Shown here piece by piece: positions 1 to 6,819 of a DNA stretch of 64,000 nt. The DNA lies in assembly GCF_000334455.1 (NCBI RefSeq), contig NZ_BANX01000019.1, positions 62,001-126,000 of the forward strand, given 5' to 3'. A program made the translations under genes and the position numbers. The DNA is from Gordonia soli NBRC 108243 (GTDB taxonomy: Bacteria > Actinomycetota > Actinomycetes > Mycobacteriales > Mycobacteriaceae). Under the pieces are notes generated by a model. That model worked only from the letters and a program-made list of their open reading frames with translations. It did no database searches and was not told the DNA's origin. Position 1 is the first letter of the stretch, and every line of letters starts with the position of its first letter.

Positions 1-2
1 CA

Positions 3-470
3 CAAGACGAGGTCCGCGCCCGCGCGAGTCAGAACCTGCGCCTGATCGAGCCGGTGGCCGTCGAACGGGAGTTCTCCGCCCGCCTGATCGCCGACGCCCC
101 TCCCGGCCCCGGACCAACCGGCATCGTCGGCGCACTCGGCCACCTGGAAGCCCAGCTCGCCAAGACCAACACCATCGGCGTCATCCACGCCAGCGCCGAA
201 TGGGCCGCTGCCGCCGCCGATCACAACCTCCTACAGTTCGTCGGAGGCGGTGCACCCCGCACACCCATGGGCCACCTGTGGGTGTTCGGCGGCGGATACG
301 TCGACGGCCTCGGGAAGGCGCTCGTGGCCACCAGCCCGCTCTACGGCTGGCGTGATGTACCTGCGGTCCGCGAGACCATCGACGCCACCAACAACCGCTT
401 CATCGCCATCGCCGAACGGTCCGTCGTCATCGGCTACGAGAAGGCGGTGGCCATGGCCGGGCTGACCTGA
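3..470 (+). CDS. Phage virion-like protein, 5'-truncated by the window edge
   Basis: The reading frame is open from the first bases of the window, so the true start lies to the left and about 155 C-terminal codons are seen; an internal GTG at position 54 could also be read as a start. The piece contains an 'LRLIEPVAVEREF' stretch, then a 'LGHLEAQLAK...GVIHAS' stretch and a glycine-rich 'VFGGGYVDG' stretch. This layout reminds me of a family of structural (capsid-like) proteins of actinobacteriophages, in which a helix with 'EP.AVE.E' is followed by 'LE..L.....G.IHA'. That assignment is from memory of the pattern, not a search. It is followed by a strong hairpin that may end its transcript. 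Confidence 0.45.
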   Translation, partial: QDEVRARASQNLRLIEPVAVEREFSARLIADAPPGPGPTGIVGALGHLEAQLAKTNTIGVIHASAEWAAAAADHNLLQFVGGGAPRTPMGHLWVFGGGYVDGLGKALVATSPLYGWRDVPAVRETIDATNNRFIAIAERSVVIGYEKAVAMAGLT

Positions 471-512
471 CCAACCGACACCGGGCGCGTGTCTATCGTC
501 GCACCGCCCACC

Positions 513-566
513 GCGACGGGGCCGGTCTCGGGAATGGCTGTGGGCCTCTGGGACCGGCCCCGTCGC
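513..566 (+). terminator. Strong hairpin between the virion-like gene and the HExxH gene
   Basis: A perfect 15-bp inverted repeat (513-527 with 552-566, arms GCGACGGGGCCGGTC / GACCGGCCCCGTCGC) encloses a 24-nt loop, 43 nt after the upstream stop codon and 37 nt before the next start. There is no T-run, as is common for terminators in high-GC actinobacteria. It may serve as an intrinsic terminator or a processing site. Confidence 0.5.
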
Positions 567-603
567 CGACGACCACCACCACCGACAGCAGGAGAACCAC
601 ACC

Positions 604-1215
604 ATGACGCGGACCACCCGCACCGCCCGGCACCCGGCGCGCACACCCGCACACACCGCCGCCGCACCACCGACACCAGAGTCCTCGACGATGACCCCGG
701 CCCAGAAGGCCCGATACGGAACCGCGATCCACGAGTCCGCTCACGCCATCACCGCGACGGTGCTCGGGCACACGGTCCGCAAGATCACCCTCGGAACCGT
801 CGACCCCGAGCACCCGCACCGCCTCGGGACCTGTGTCTACGCCACCAGGTTCGACGACCAGGACCGCGCCGCCATCTGCTACGCCGGTCCCTACGCGCAG
901 GCGTTCTACCTCCACGGCGGCCCGCCGACGCCCAAGGCGATCCGCTCCGCCCTCGACGGCACCGAGGACTACGCCGCCATGACCGCAGCGGGTGACACCC
1001 GACCCGCCGAGGTCCCCAGGCTCGTCGTGAGCTGCTGGTCGTCGATCACGATGCTCGCGAACAGGGTCTACATGCGCGGATCGGCGACCCAGGCCGACGT
1101 CGACGCCGCCCTGCAACTCCCCCGCGACGACCTCGACGGGCGCCACCACGCCCTCGCGGTGATCCGATCCGGCAGTGTGCCCGGGTCGTTCACCATCGTC
1201 GCCCCGCTGCCGTAG
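604..1215 (+). CDS. Small HExxH metallopeptidase-like protein
   Basis: 203 residues from an ATG preceded by AGGAG at a suitable distance (around 590-595). The first ~30 residues are basic and Thr/Pro/Ala-rich. At about residues 39-45 sits 'IHESAHAI', an HExxH zinc-binding motif in the style of FtsH (M41) or related peptidases, followed by a compact alpha/beta region and no predicted membrane span. An internal ATG at 691 could also be a start. The rest of an FtsH protease (AAA domain, membrane anchor) is absent, so this is at most a stand-alone peptidase domain. Such small proteins occur on actinobacterial plasmids and phages. Substrate and role are unknown. Confidence 0.5.
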   Translation: MTRTTRTARHPARTPAHTAAAPPTPESSTMTPAQKARYGTAIHESAHAITATVLGHTVRKITLGTVDPEHPHRLGTCVYATRFDDQDRAAICYAGPYAQAFYLHGGPPTPKAIRSALDGTEDYAAMTAAGDTRPAEVPRLVVSCWSSITMLANRVYMRGSATQADVDAALQLPRDDLDGRHHALAVIRSGSVPGSFTIVAPLP

Positions 1216-1260
1216 GAGATTCATGGTCAGGGTAAACGCGAGGCGGCAGCCGAGACAGCG

Positions 1261-2232
1261 TCAATCGCCGACATACTCCTGACCTGGCCCGTACATCGAA
1301 ATAGGCCTCGGTTCAGGCAGATCGTTCGGCAGGAATCGCTCATCGTCGGGGTGCAGATATACGCACTCACTTGCCGAGTCGATTGTGCTTTCGTTGATGA
1401 ACTTCTCGTATGCGGTAGTCCCCCGCTCCTCCCTGTCGAACTCGCCAGCCCACACACGTTCGACAGGGATACCGGCCTCAGCTAGGGGGTCGATATTGCT
1501 CATCACCAAACCGATTTTTCGGGTGACGGGAAAGGTTATGCCCCAAGCGGTTAGGAAACCCACGCCTTGCCATGGCTGGTTGTCCTCGGGCTGCCGGACC
1601 AGACCCACAGGAGAATCGCAGGTGAGCAATGAACGACGCTCGAACCGCACGAGAGTCCAGGGACGCCCAACGATGTACGGGGTTAGTTTCGCCGACAGCG
1701 ACGCCATGTTCTGGAGGTGGACCTCGGGCGGGACCTTGAGAGGTTGTGTCGGGCGCGCCGCCCGGTCAAGCAGACGGGCCGCCTCCTCGGCGTCTACGTC
1801 CACACCAAGCCGACGTTTGGCCCAGGCCTGAGCTCCCTCGGCTTTGGTGAACTGCGCTTCCAGCTTGATCATCTGGGTACCCATGTGCCCGATATTGCGT
1901 CGCTGATCGGGACCACGTACCGCTTGCATTGCGAGGAAGTAGCTCACTAGGGTGCGCTTCTCTTCATCGAGAGGCCAGTCGCCGTCGGCCAACGAACGCA
2001 GCGCGTCGGCAGTCGGAGTCTCCAACCGGTTAAGAGCCTTCTCGAAGGCGTCCGTGCCGTCCGGGTGCCCAGCGACCGAATAGAAGTGGTTCGTCGCAGC
2101 GGTCTTGTCGATGCTCTGAGGTGGCAGCTTCTTATCCGGCAGTCGGATCGTGACGATGCGTTCGCGCTCGTCGGCAAACCCGCGCAAGTAGAACTTGGGC
2201 ACGGTGTGGTGCAGCTTTGCTGTTTGTCCCAC
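1261..2232 (-). CDS. DUF4238 family protein
   Basis: 323 residues from a GTG, with a purine-rich stretch (GGAGATGAGG) upstream. The N-terminus 'HHTVPKFYLRGFAD' followed by 'PQSIDKTAATNHFYSV' is the hallmark I associate with DUF4238, whose members start with an 'H.vP..yLr.Fa' motif. The remainder is mixed alpha/beta without membrane segments. It lies 50 nt downstream of the HNH-type gene on the same strand, so the two are probably co-transcribed. DUF4238 has no established biochemical activity; members are scattered and often sit on mobile DNA, so a defence or phage-related role is possible but unproven. Confidence 0.7.
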   Translation of the reverse strand: MGQTAKLHHTVPKFYLRGFADERERIVTIRLPDKKLPPQSIDKTAATNHFYSVAGHPDGTDAFEKALNRLETPTADALRSLADGDWPLDEEKRTLVSYFLAMQAVRGPDQRRNIGHMGTQMIKLEAQFTKAEGAQAWAKRRLGVDVDAEEAARLLDRAARPTQPLKVPPEVHLQNMASLSAKLTPYIVGRPWTLVRFERRSLLTCDSPVGLVRQPEDNQPWQGVGFLTAWGITFPVTRKIGLVMSNIDPLAEAGIPVERVWAGEFDREERGTTAYEKFINESTIDSASECVYLHPDDERFLPNDLPEPRPISMYGPGQEYVGD

Positions 2233-2282
2233 TGCTCGACTACCTCATCTCCGTTCGGCGACCGGTATGGCGCGAGAACCAC

Positions 2283-3245
2283 CTATCTACCCCGGCGTCG
2301 CGCGATCTCCTCGAACTCCTCCATGGACAGGTAGGAGCGCTGTTCGAGGGTGATCGGTGCCCCAGCGGTGCGCTCGGGACCGCCCTCGATGTTGAGACAC
2401 TCGATGATCTGTGACAACTCCGAGGAGGTCATCTCGCTCCAGTGGCGATTCAGGTCAGGGTGGTGCCACGGGTGCGCGGTCACTGGGAGAGCCGGTACGA
2501 GGTCGGGTAGGCGGCGCTCGTCCGTGACGTCATAGCGAGTCCAGTCACTCACGTCGGCCCACCTGTACTCATCGAGCAGAGTAGGCCCCGCACGGACCAG
2601 CTCCCACGCGAGCGGCGGGAAGTAGACAGCCGACAGCGAGTGGATGCCTATAGGGCTGCCGTCCGACTCGTGCCGGGATAGCGGACCGACAAGGTGAAAA
2701 CCAGACATCGTGCCCGCGACGCGGGCCGACCGTCCGCGCGCGAATGCCATGCGCAGTCGAACGTTGGAGGGGAGATCGACAGGTTCCCCAGTTAGAAGCT
2801 GCTCGGCCAGGTCAGGGCATAGTCGGCGGATCATCGTGGTCGTCGCCATCATCCCGAGCAACAGCGAACGCACCACGGCCCCGGGCCGCAGAGTCACGTC
2901 AGGGGTTTCGACCAGGCCCGGCAGCTGCAGGGTCCAGTCGCGAACCCAGTAGGGACGGAGCAGAGTTGCGAACGCGCCGTAGGCGGGGTCGAAATCCCCC
3001 GCTGCTGTGTTGCACCGACGGCACAGACCGTAGAAGTGGATGCCGCCCCGGTCGGCTCGACCGTGGGACACATCGGAGCCTCTGACAATCAGACGAGTGC
3101 GGTGGACCAGACCCAGATTCCCTGCGCACTGCGGGGGCACATGAGACTTCGACATAATGAGCGTCTCGCCGCACATTCCGCAGGGGTACTTGCGCTTTCG
3201 TCGGCGCACCTGGTCCAGCGCCTTGGGAGTGAGATCGGCGGCCAT
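2283..3245 (-). CDS. HNH-like zinc-finger protein, possible nuclease
   Basis: 320 residues, ATG start. The N-terminal ~75 residues carry two zinc knuckles, 'CGMC' (about residues 22-25) and 'CRRC' (about 75-78), flanking 'SKSHVPP', with an 'N' following the second knuckle ('CRRCNTAAG'). This arrangement matches HNH endonuclease-like domains in which 'HVPP' supplies the catalytic His. The C-terminal ~230 residues have no domain I recognise. It is the first gene of the leftward pair with the DUF4238 gene and starts only about 70 nt from the tRNA-Val 3' end. Nuclease activity is inferred from the fold signature; a second catalytic His is not obvious. Confidence 0.55.
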   Translation of the reverse strand: MAADLTPKALDQVRRRKRKYPCGMCGETLIMSKSHVPPQCAGNLGLVHRTRLIVRGSDVSHGRADRGGIHFYGLCRRCNTAAGDFDPAYGAFATLLRPYWVRDWTLQLPGLVETPDVTLRPGAVVRSLLLGMMATTTMIRRLCPDLAEQLLTGEPVDLPSNVRLRMAFARGRSARVAGTMSGFHLVGPLSRHESDGSPIGIHSLSAVYFPPLAWELVRAGPTLLDEYRWADVSDWTRYDVTDERRLPDLVPALPVTAHPWHHPDLNRHWSEMTSSELSQIIECLNIEGGPERTAGAPITLEQRSYLSMEEFEEIARRRGR

Positions 3246-3312
3246 CGGAGGACCCTCACTCCTCTCGATGTTGCCCGCTTATTGCCCGGGCTGGCTAAAT
3301 ATCGCCTTGACC

Positions 3313-3387
3313 TGGTGGTCCCGGCTGGGATCGAACCAGCGACCTTCCCGGTGTGAACGGGACGCTCTTCCACTGAGCCACGGGACC
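3313..3387 (-). tRNA. tRNA-Val(CAC)
   Basis: The reverse complement folds as a complete cloverleaf: acceptor GGTCCCG/CGGGACC, D-arm GCTC...GAGC, anticodon stem TCCCG/CGGGA with loop TTCACAC (anticodon CAC), and a T-arm with TTCGATC. The 3' CCA is encoded. Its 3' end faces the foreign segment to the left, which makes it a plausible integration site. Confidence 0.95.
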
Positions 3388-3516
3388 GTGTGCGACGCGC
3401 GAGGCGCCTGTGCACGAGGCAGAAGGTTACACGCAGTCGACGTCAGTTCCCAAATCTGGACGCGGCGCGCCGGCCGTCATCGGCATCGCATCGCAATCGA
3501 CCTCTGACCAGGCGAT

Positions 3517-3544
3517 TTGGTACGCGTCGAGAAGTTCCTATAGT
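3517..3544 (+). promoter_or_regulatory. Sigma-A-type promoter for the tRNA-Gly-Cys-Val cluster
   Basis: TTGGTA (3517-3522) and TATAGT (3539-3544) are separated by 16 nt, close to the sigma-70 consensus, and the first tRNA starts 57 nt downstream of the -10 hexamer. The region between the two tRNA groups has no other gene. Confidence 0.6.
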
Positions 3545-3601
3545 GTTCACCATCGCATCGTGAGCAACAAAATGATCCACAAGATCAGAGCTCACGAGCG
3601 T

Positions 3602-3674
3602 GCGGATGTAGCGCAGCTGGTAGCGCATCACCTTGCCAAGGTGAGGGTCGCGGGTTCGAATCCCGTCATCCGCT
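3602..3674 (+). tRNA. tRNA-Gly(GCC)
   Basis: Complete cloverleaf: acceptor GCGGATG/CATCCGC, anticodon loop TTGCCAA (anticodon GCC), T-arm with TTCGAAT. CCA is not encoded. First gene of a three-tRNA cluster. Confidence 0.95.
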
Positions 3675-3697
3675 CGGCGTGAGGTCCTCTCACATCT

Positions 3698-3768
3698 GGT
3701 GGTGTGGCCGAGTGGTTAGGCAACGGCCTGCAAAGCCGTGCACACGGGTTCGATTCCCGTCGCCACCT
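3698..3768 (+). tRNA. tRNA-Cys(GCA)
   Basis: 71-nt cloverleaf: acceptor GGTGGTG pairs with CGCCACC with one G-U pair; anticodon loop CTGCAAA gives anticodon GCA; T-arm TTCGATT. CCA is not encoded. Lies 23 nt after tRNA-Gly. Confidence 0.95.
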
Positions 3769-3789
3769 CGATCCATCAATTCAATACTC

Positions 3790-3864
3790 GCGCGATTAGC
3801 TCAGTGGGAGAGCGCTTCCCTGACACGGAAGAGGTCACAAGTTCAATCCTTGTATCGCGCACCA
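3790..3864 (+). tRNA. tRNA-Val(GAC)
   Basis: Acceptor GCGCGAT/ATCGCGC, anticodon stem CTTCC/GGAAG with loop CTGACAC (anticodon GAC), T-loop TTCAATC, and CCA encoded at 3862-3864. It differs clearly in sequence from the minus-strand tRNA-Val(CAC), so the window holds two different valine isoacceptors within 600 bp. Confidence 0.95.
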
Positions 3865-3894
3865 CGAGAACCCGCTGGAGACAGCGGGTTCTCG
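3865..3894 (+). terminator. Terminator of the tRNA cluster
   Basis: A perfect 13-bp stem (3865-3877 with 3882-3894, CGAGAACCCGCTG / CAGCGGGTTCTCG) with a GAGA tetraloop begins immediately after the CCA of tRNA-Val and is followed by CGTTTC. The position and fold fit an intrinsic terminator. Confidence 0.75.
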
Positions 3895-3942
3895 CGTTTC
3901 CGGGGGCCGGTCCTGCATTCGGCCCCACCGATCGACCGCGCG

Positions 3943-4012
3943 ATGTTCGCGACCAGATCTACCGTTTGCTGCCAAAGCTTTGGTAGCGAACGGTAGAAAC
4001 GGGCGCGAACAT
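3943..4012. repeat. Symmetric 70-nt nested palindrome in a 338-bp gene-free stretch
   Basis: The core 3959-3996 is a 38-nt palindrome with no loop (19-nt arms, starting CTACCGTTTGC; the only two mismatches would be G-U pairs in RNA). It is flanked by 7-nt spacers on both sides (3952-3958 and 3997-4003) and then by a perfect outer 9-bp inverted repeat ATGTTCGCG / CGCGAACAT (3943-3951 with 4004-4012). The rest of the gap between the tRNA terminator and the acetyltransferase gene (3895-4202) shows nothing else I can name. Possibilities are a MITE or repetitive palindromic element, a structured RNA, or a bidirectional terminator. Confidence 0.75.
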
Positions 4013-4202
4013 GGCCCCGCGCCGGCAGCGTGTCGGAGTGACTTCGGTGGATGAAACCGATTGCGCTGCAAAGTCTCCAGTGCTCTGGTCGCCGTCGAGA
4101 ATTACCGACGACGCGACTTCACCTCGCTTCCGCGACTTCGACTGAGGTCGCGGGGACGAATCGAGGCCGCGCGAGGGAACCGGGCCGGTATCCTCGGACG
4201 CT

Positions 4203-4790
4203 GTGACCGAGGATCGCACCACCGACGGACAGACGCTGCCGGTCACCGTCACCGTCGTCACCGACCCAGCGCTGGCGCCGACGATCGCGGAGGTCGCCGC
4301 GATCACCTTCCCGCTGGCATGCCCACCGAACTCGGATCCGGCCAACGTGTCGGCCTTCATCGAGGCGAATCTCCGATCGCCGAACTTCGTGCGTCACATC
4401 GACAACCCGACCAGCGATGTCCTCGTCGCCCGTCGCGGCGACGGACCCGTGATCGGCTACGCACTCGTCCACCATGGCGAGCCTGCCGACGACGATGTGC
4501 GTACGGCGGTCACCGAACGGCCGGTGTCCGAGGTCTCGAAGATGTACGTCCTCCCCGACCATCACGCGTATGGCCGTGCCGACCCGCCGTCACACGCGTT
4601 GATGAGCGGCGCCCTCGACGCCGCGCGGGGCCACGGGAGCGTACTCGCGTGGCTCGGCGTCAACGAGGAGAACGAACGCGCACAACGCTTCTACGTCAAG
4701 ATGGGATTCGTCCGCGCGGGCACCAAGACCTTCAGTCTCAACGGCAGCATCGAACACGACCTCATCCTCGTACACCGTCTGACGCACTAG
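4203..4790 (+). CDS. GNAT family N-acetyltransferase
   Basis: 195 residues from a GTG. The central 'VSKMYVLPDHHAYG...SHALMSGALDAARGHG' and 'LGVNEENERAQRFYVKMGF' stretches are the beta4/alpha3 and beta5/alpha4 elements of the GNAT fold; the second is typical of GNATs ('N..A..FY.k.GF'). The acetyl-CoA P-loop is poorly conserved ('DHHAYGRADPP' rather than Q/RxxGxG/A). It occupies the position of Rv2669 in M. tuberculosis, convergent with the ZapE-like gene. The substrate is unknown. Confidence 0.8.
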   Translation: MTEDRTTDGQTLPVTVTVVTDPALAPTIAEVAAITFPLACPPNSDPANVSAFIEANLRSPNFVRHIDNPTSDVLVARRGDGPVIGYALVHHGEPADDDVRTAVTERPVSEVSKMYVLPDHHAYGRADPPSHALMSGALDAARGHGSVLAWLGVNEENERAQRFYVKMGFVRAGTKTFSLNGSIEHDLILVHRLTH

Positions 4791-4838
4791 ATCGAGCCGA
4801 CACGACGCCGATGGTCCGCCGGCGAACGAAATCGGTGG

Positions 4839-5852
4839 TCAGACAGTCGATTCGGCGAAACGTGACAACGCCAGCAGACGCGACGTGGCGCGCAGGTACT
4901 TTTTGCGATAGCCGCCGGACAACATCTCCTCGGTGAAGATCTCATCCAGCTTGCGGCCCGACACGGTCAGCGGGATGGTCGCGTCGTACAGGCGATCCGC
5001 GAGAACCACCAGCCGCAGCGCCACCGACTGGTCCTTGGCCGGGTGCACGTTGGACACGCACACGAGCGAGACACCGTCGACCAGCGCCTTGTACTTGGAC
5101 GGGTGCAGCGTCGCCAGGTGGTCGCACAGGGCATCGAAATCGTCGAGTGTCGCACCCGGGGTGGACTCGGCGAGCTCGGCGAGTTCGTCGTCGGACTTGG
5201 GCTCCGGCGCCGGCGGGAGGTCGCGGTGCCGGTAGTCGGGGCCGTCGACCCGGATGGTCTCGAACACCGACGACAGCTTGCGGATCTCGCGGAGGAAGTC
5301 CTGGGCGGCGAACCGCCCCTCACCGAGCTGTCCCGGGAGGGTGTTGGAGGTGGCCGCGATGGACACGCCCTGCGAGGTGAGCTCACTGAGCAGGCGCGAG
5401 ACCAGCATCGTGTCGCCCGGGTCGTCGAGCTCGAACTCGTCGATGCACAACACCGTGTGATCGGAGAGCCGCTCGACGGCGTTGACGAAGCCCAATGCGC
5501 CGACCAGATGTGTGAGCTCGACGAAGGTCGCGAACGCCTTCGGTCCCGGCAGCGAGTGGTAGATCGACGCCAGGAGGTGGGTCTTGCCGACGCCGAACCC
5601 GCCGTCGAGGTAGAGACCGATTCCCTGGGCTGCCTGCTTTCGCGAGAACAACCCCTTCTTGCCCTTACGGACCTTGGCCGCACGCGCGACGAAGTCGCGT
5701 GCCTTCGCGACCGCCTGCGCCTGCGAGGGCTCGTTCGGATCGGGGATGTAGCTGTCGAAGCTGACCTCGTCGAATGTCGACGGTGGCACCAGCTCGTCGA
5801 CCAGTGATTCGGGTGCGACCTCGGGGTTTCGATCGCTGAGACGTGCCGCCAT
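4839..5852 (-). CDS. zapE: ZapE/AFG1-family P-loop ATPase
   Basis: 337 residues from the ATG at 5852; a GTG 21 nt further upstream is also in frame, and neither has a clear ribosome-binding site. Walker A 'GGFGVGKTH' is at about residues 84-92 and Walker B 'VLCIDEFELDD' follows about 80 residues later, with the family's 'F....DP....L...' layout. In E. coli, ZapE is an ATPase linked to the divisome; the mitochondrial homologue AFG1 handles misfolded inner-membrane proteins. It is the orthologue by position of Rv2670c and is divergent from the RibD-like gene with only 35 bp between starts, so their promoters must overlap. Confidence 0.85.
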   Translation of the reverse strand: MAARLSDRNPEVAPESLVDELVPPSTFDEVSFDSYIPDPNEPSQAQAVAKARDFVARAAKVRKGKKGLFSRKQAAQGIGLYLDGGFGVGKTHLLASIYHSLPGPKAFATFVELTHLVGALGFVNAVERLSDHTVLCIDEFELDDPGDTMLVSRLLSELTSQGVSIAATSNTLPGQLGEGRFAAQDFLREIRKLSSVFETIRVDGPDYRHRDLPPAPEPKSDDELAELAESTPGATLDDFDALCDHLATLHPSKYKALVDGVSLVCVSNVHPAKDQSVALRLVVLADRLYDATIPLTVSGRKLDEIFTEEMLSGGYRKKYLRATSRLLALSRFAESTV

Positions 5853-5887
5853 GCAAGGAGGGTAGCCAGCCACTACATGATGGACTC

Positions 5888-6712
5888 ATGTTCCATCTGC
5901 AGAAAGCGATCCACGTCACACCTGCGCCCGAGGCGGAGCCGGACGATCCGCAGGTGCTGCGATGGCTTGCGGAGCAGTACTCCACCGGGTCTCCAGCCAC
6001 GTCGGTGGCGGGGTCCACGTCGGCGTCCACGTCACGGTCCCAGGATGACGACGTGCCGTACATCCGCTTCAACATGGTCGCCTCCGTCGATGGCGCGGTC
6101 ACCCACAACGGTCGGTCCGGTGACCTCGGTGGGCCGGGCGACCGGGCGATCTTCCAGGTGTTGCGCGCCCATGCCGACATCGTGGTGGTCGGTGCGCGCA
6201 CGGCCACCACCGAGGGCTACGGCACTCCCACGGTGTCGCCGGTGTTCGCCGAGGATCGCGACCGCGCCGGCCGCGCGCCGGCACCTGCGTTGGCGCTGTT
6301 GTCGCGCTCGCTCGACATTCCCGACGACTTCGCTCCGCTCGACGATCCCGGCACCGCGATTCTGACGTGTCGGAGCGCGCCGGCCGAACGTCGGGACGCG
6401 TTGGCCGCGGTCGGCGCTCGCATCGTCGACTGCGGTGACGACTCGGTGGAGCCGGACGCGGTGCGTGACTGGTGTGCGGCCCAGGGACATCGCGACGTCC
6501 TGGGTGAGGGCGGACCGACACTCCTGGGTTCGTTCATCGTCGCCGACCTCGTCGACGAGTTGTGTCTGACGACCAGTCCCCACCTCGTCGCAGGCGACGC
6601 GGGCCGTATCGCGCACGATCCCGGACCGGCACCGCTGCGATCGTTGCGACCGAGCGTGCTGATCACCGACGACCACGATTTCCTCTACCAACGGTGGACC
6701 CGCCGACCCTGA
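5888..6712 (+). CDS. Pyrimidine reductase family protein (RibD C-terminal / DHFR-like fold)
   Basis: 274 residues from the ATG at 5888; the upstream in-frame extension lacks family similarity. 'FNMVASVDGAVTHNGRSGDLGGPGDRAIFQVLRAHADIVVVGARTA' is the NADPH-binding start of the RibD_C fold, and 'VLGEGGPTLLGSFIVADLVDELCLTTSPHLV' is its conserved C-terminal half. The deaminase domain of a bifunctional RibD is missing. The position equals Rv2671 of M. tuberculosis, whose product can act as a dihydrofolate reductase. Role here: a reductase on riboflavin-type or folate-type substrates; which one cannot be told from sequence alone. Confidence 0.85.
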   Translation: MFHLQKAIHVTPAPEAEPDDPQVLRWLAEQYSTGSPATSVAGSTSASTSRSQDDDVPYIRFNMVASVDGAVTHNGRSGDLGGPGDRAIFQVLRAHADIVVVGARTATTEGYGTPTVSPVFAEDRDRAGRAPAPALALLSRSLDIPDDFAPLDDPGTAILTCRSAPAERRDALAAVGARIVDCGDDSVEPDAVRDWCAAQGHRDVLGEGGPTLLGSFIVADLVDELCLTTSPHLVAGDAGRIAHDPGPAPLRSLRPSVLITDDHDFLYQRWTRRP

Positions 6713-6819
6713 ACGTCGGGGGCCACGCGACCCTCCTCCGCCCGCGCACCGGAGCCGTCCGAGGCCGTGTGCCAGCGCCGTCCGGCCCCGCCGGGTCCGC
6801 GTTGACTAGGCTCGCGGTC

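Larger units (their letters stand above)
1..3312. mobile_element. Probable end of an integrated phage-like element abutting tRNA-Val
   Basis: This segment lies directly against the 3' end of a minus-strand tRNA-Val gene, the usual target of tyrosine-recombinase integration. It carries genes foreign to the conserved neighbourhood that starts to the right of the tRNAs: a phage virion-like fragment, an HExxH protein and an HNH/DUF4238 pair. By eye the leftward pair looks less GC-rich than the core genes. No integrase is visible, so it would have to lie outside the window to the left. The second att repeat cannot be checked here. The element assignment is inferred from position and gene content. 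Confidence 0.45.

Noticed and set aside
6562..6819. N-terminal extension of the lipoprotein hydrolase frame up to 6562
   Set aside because: It overlaps the end of the RibD-like gene and would bury the lipoprotein signal peptide; the ATG at 6820 gives a proper signal.
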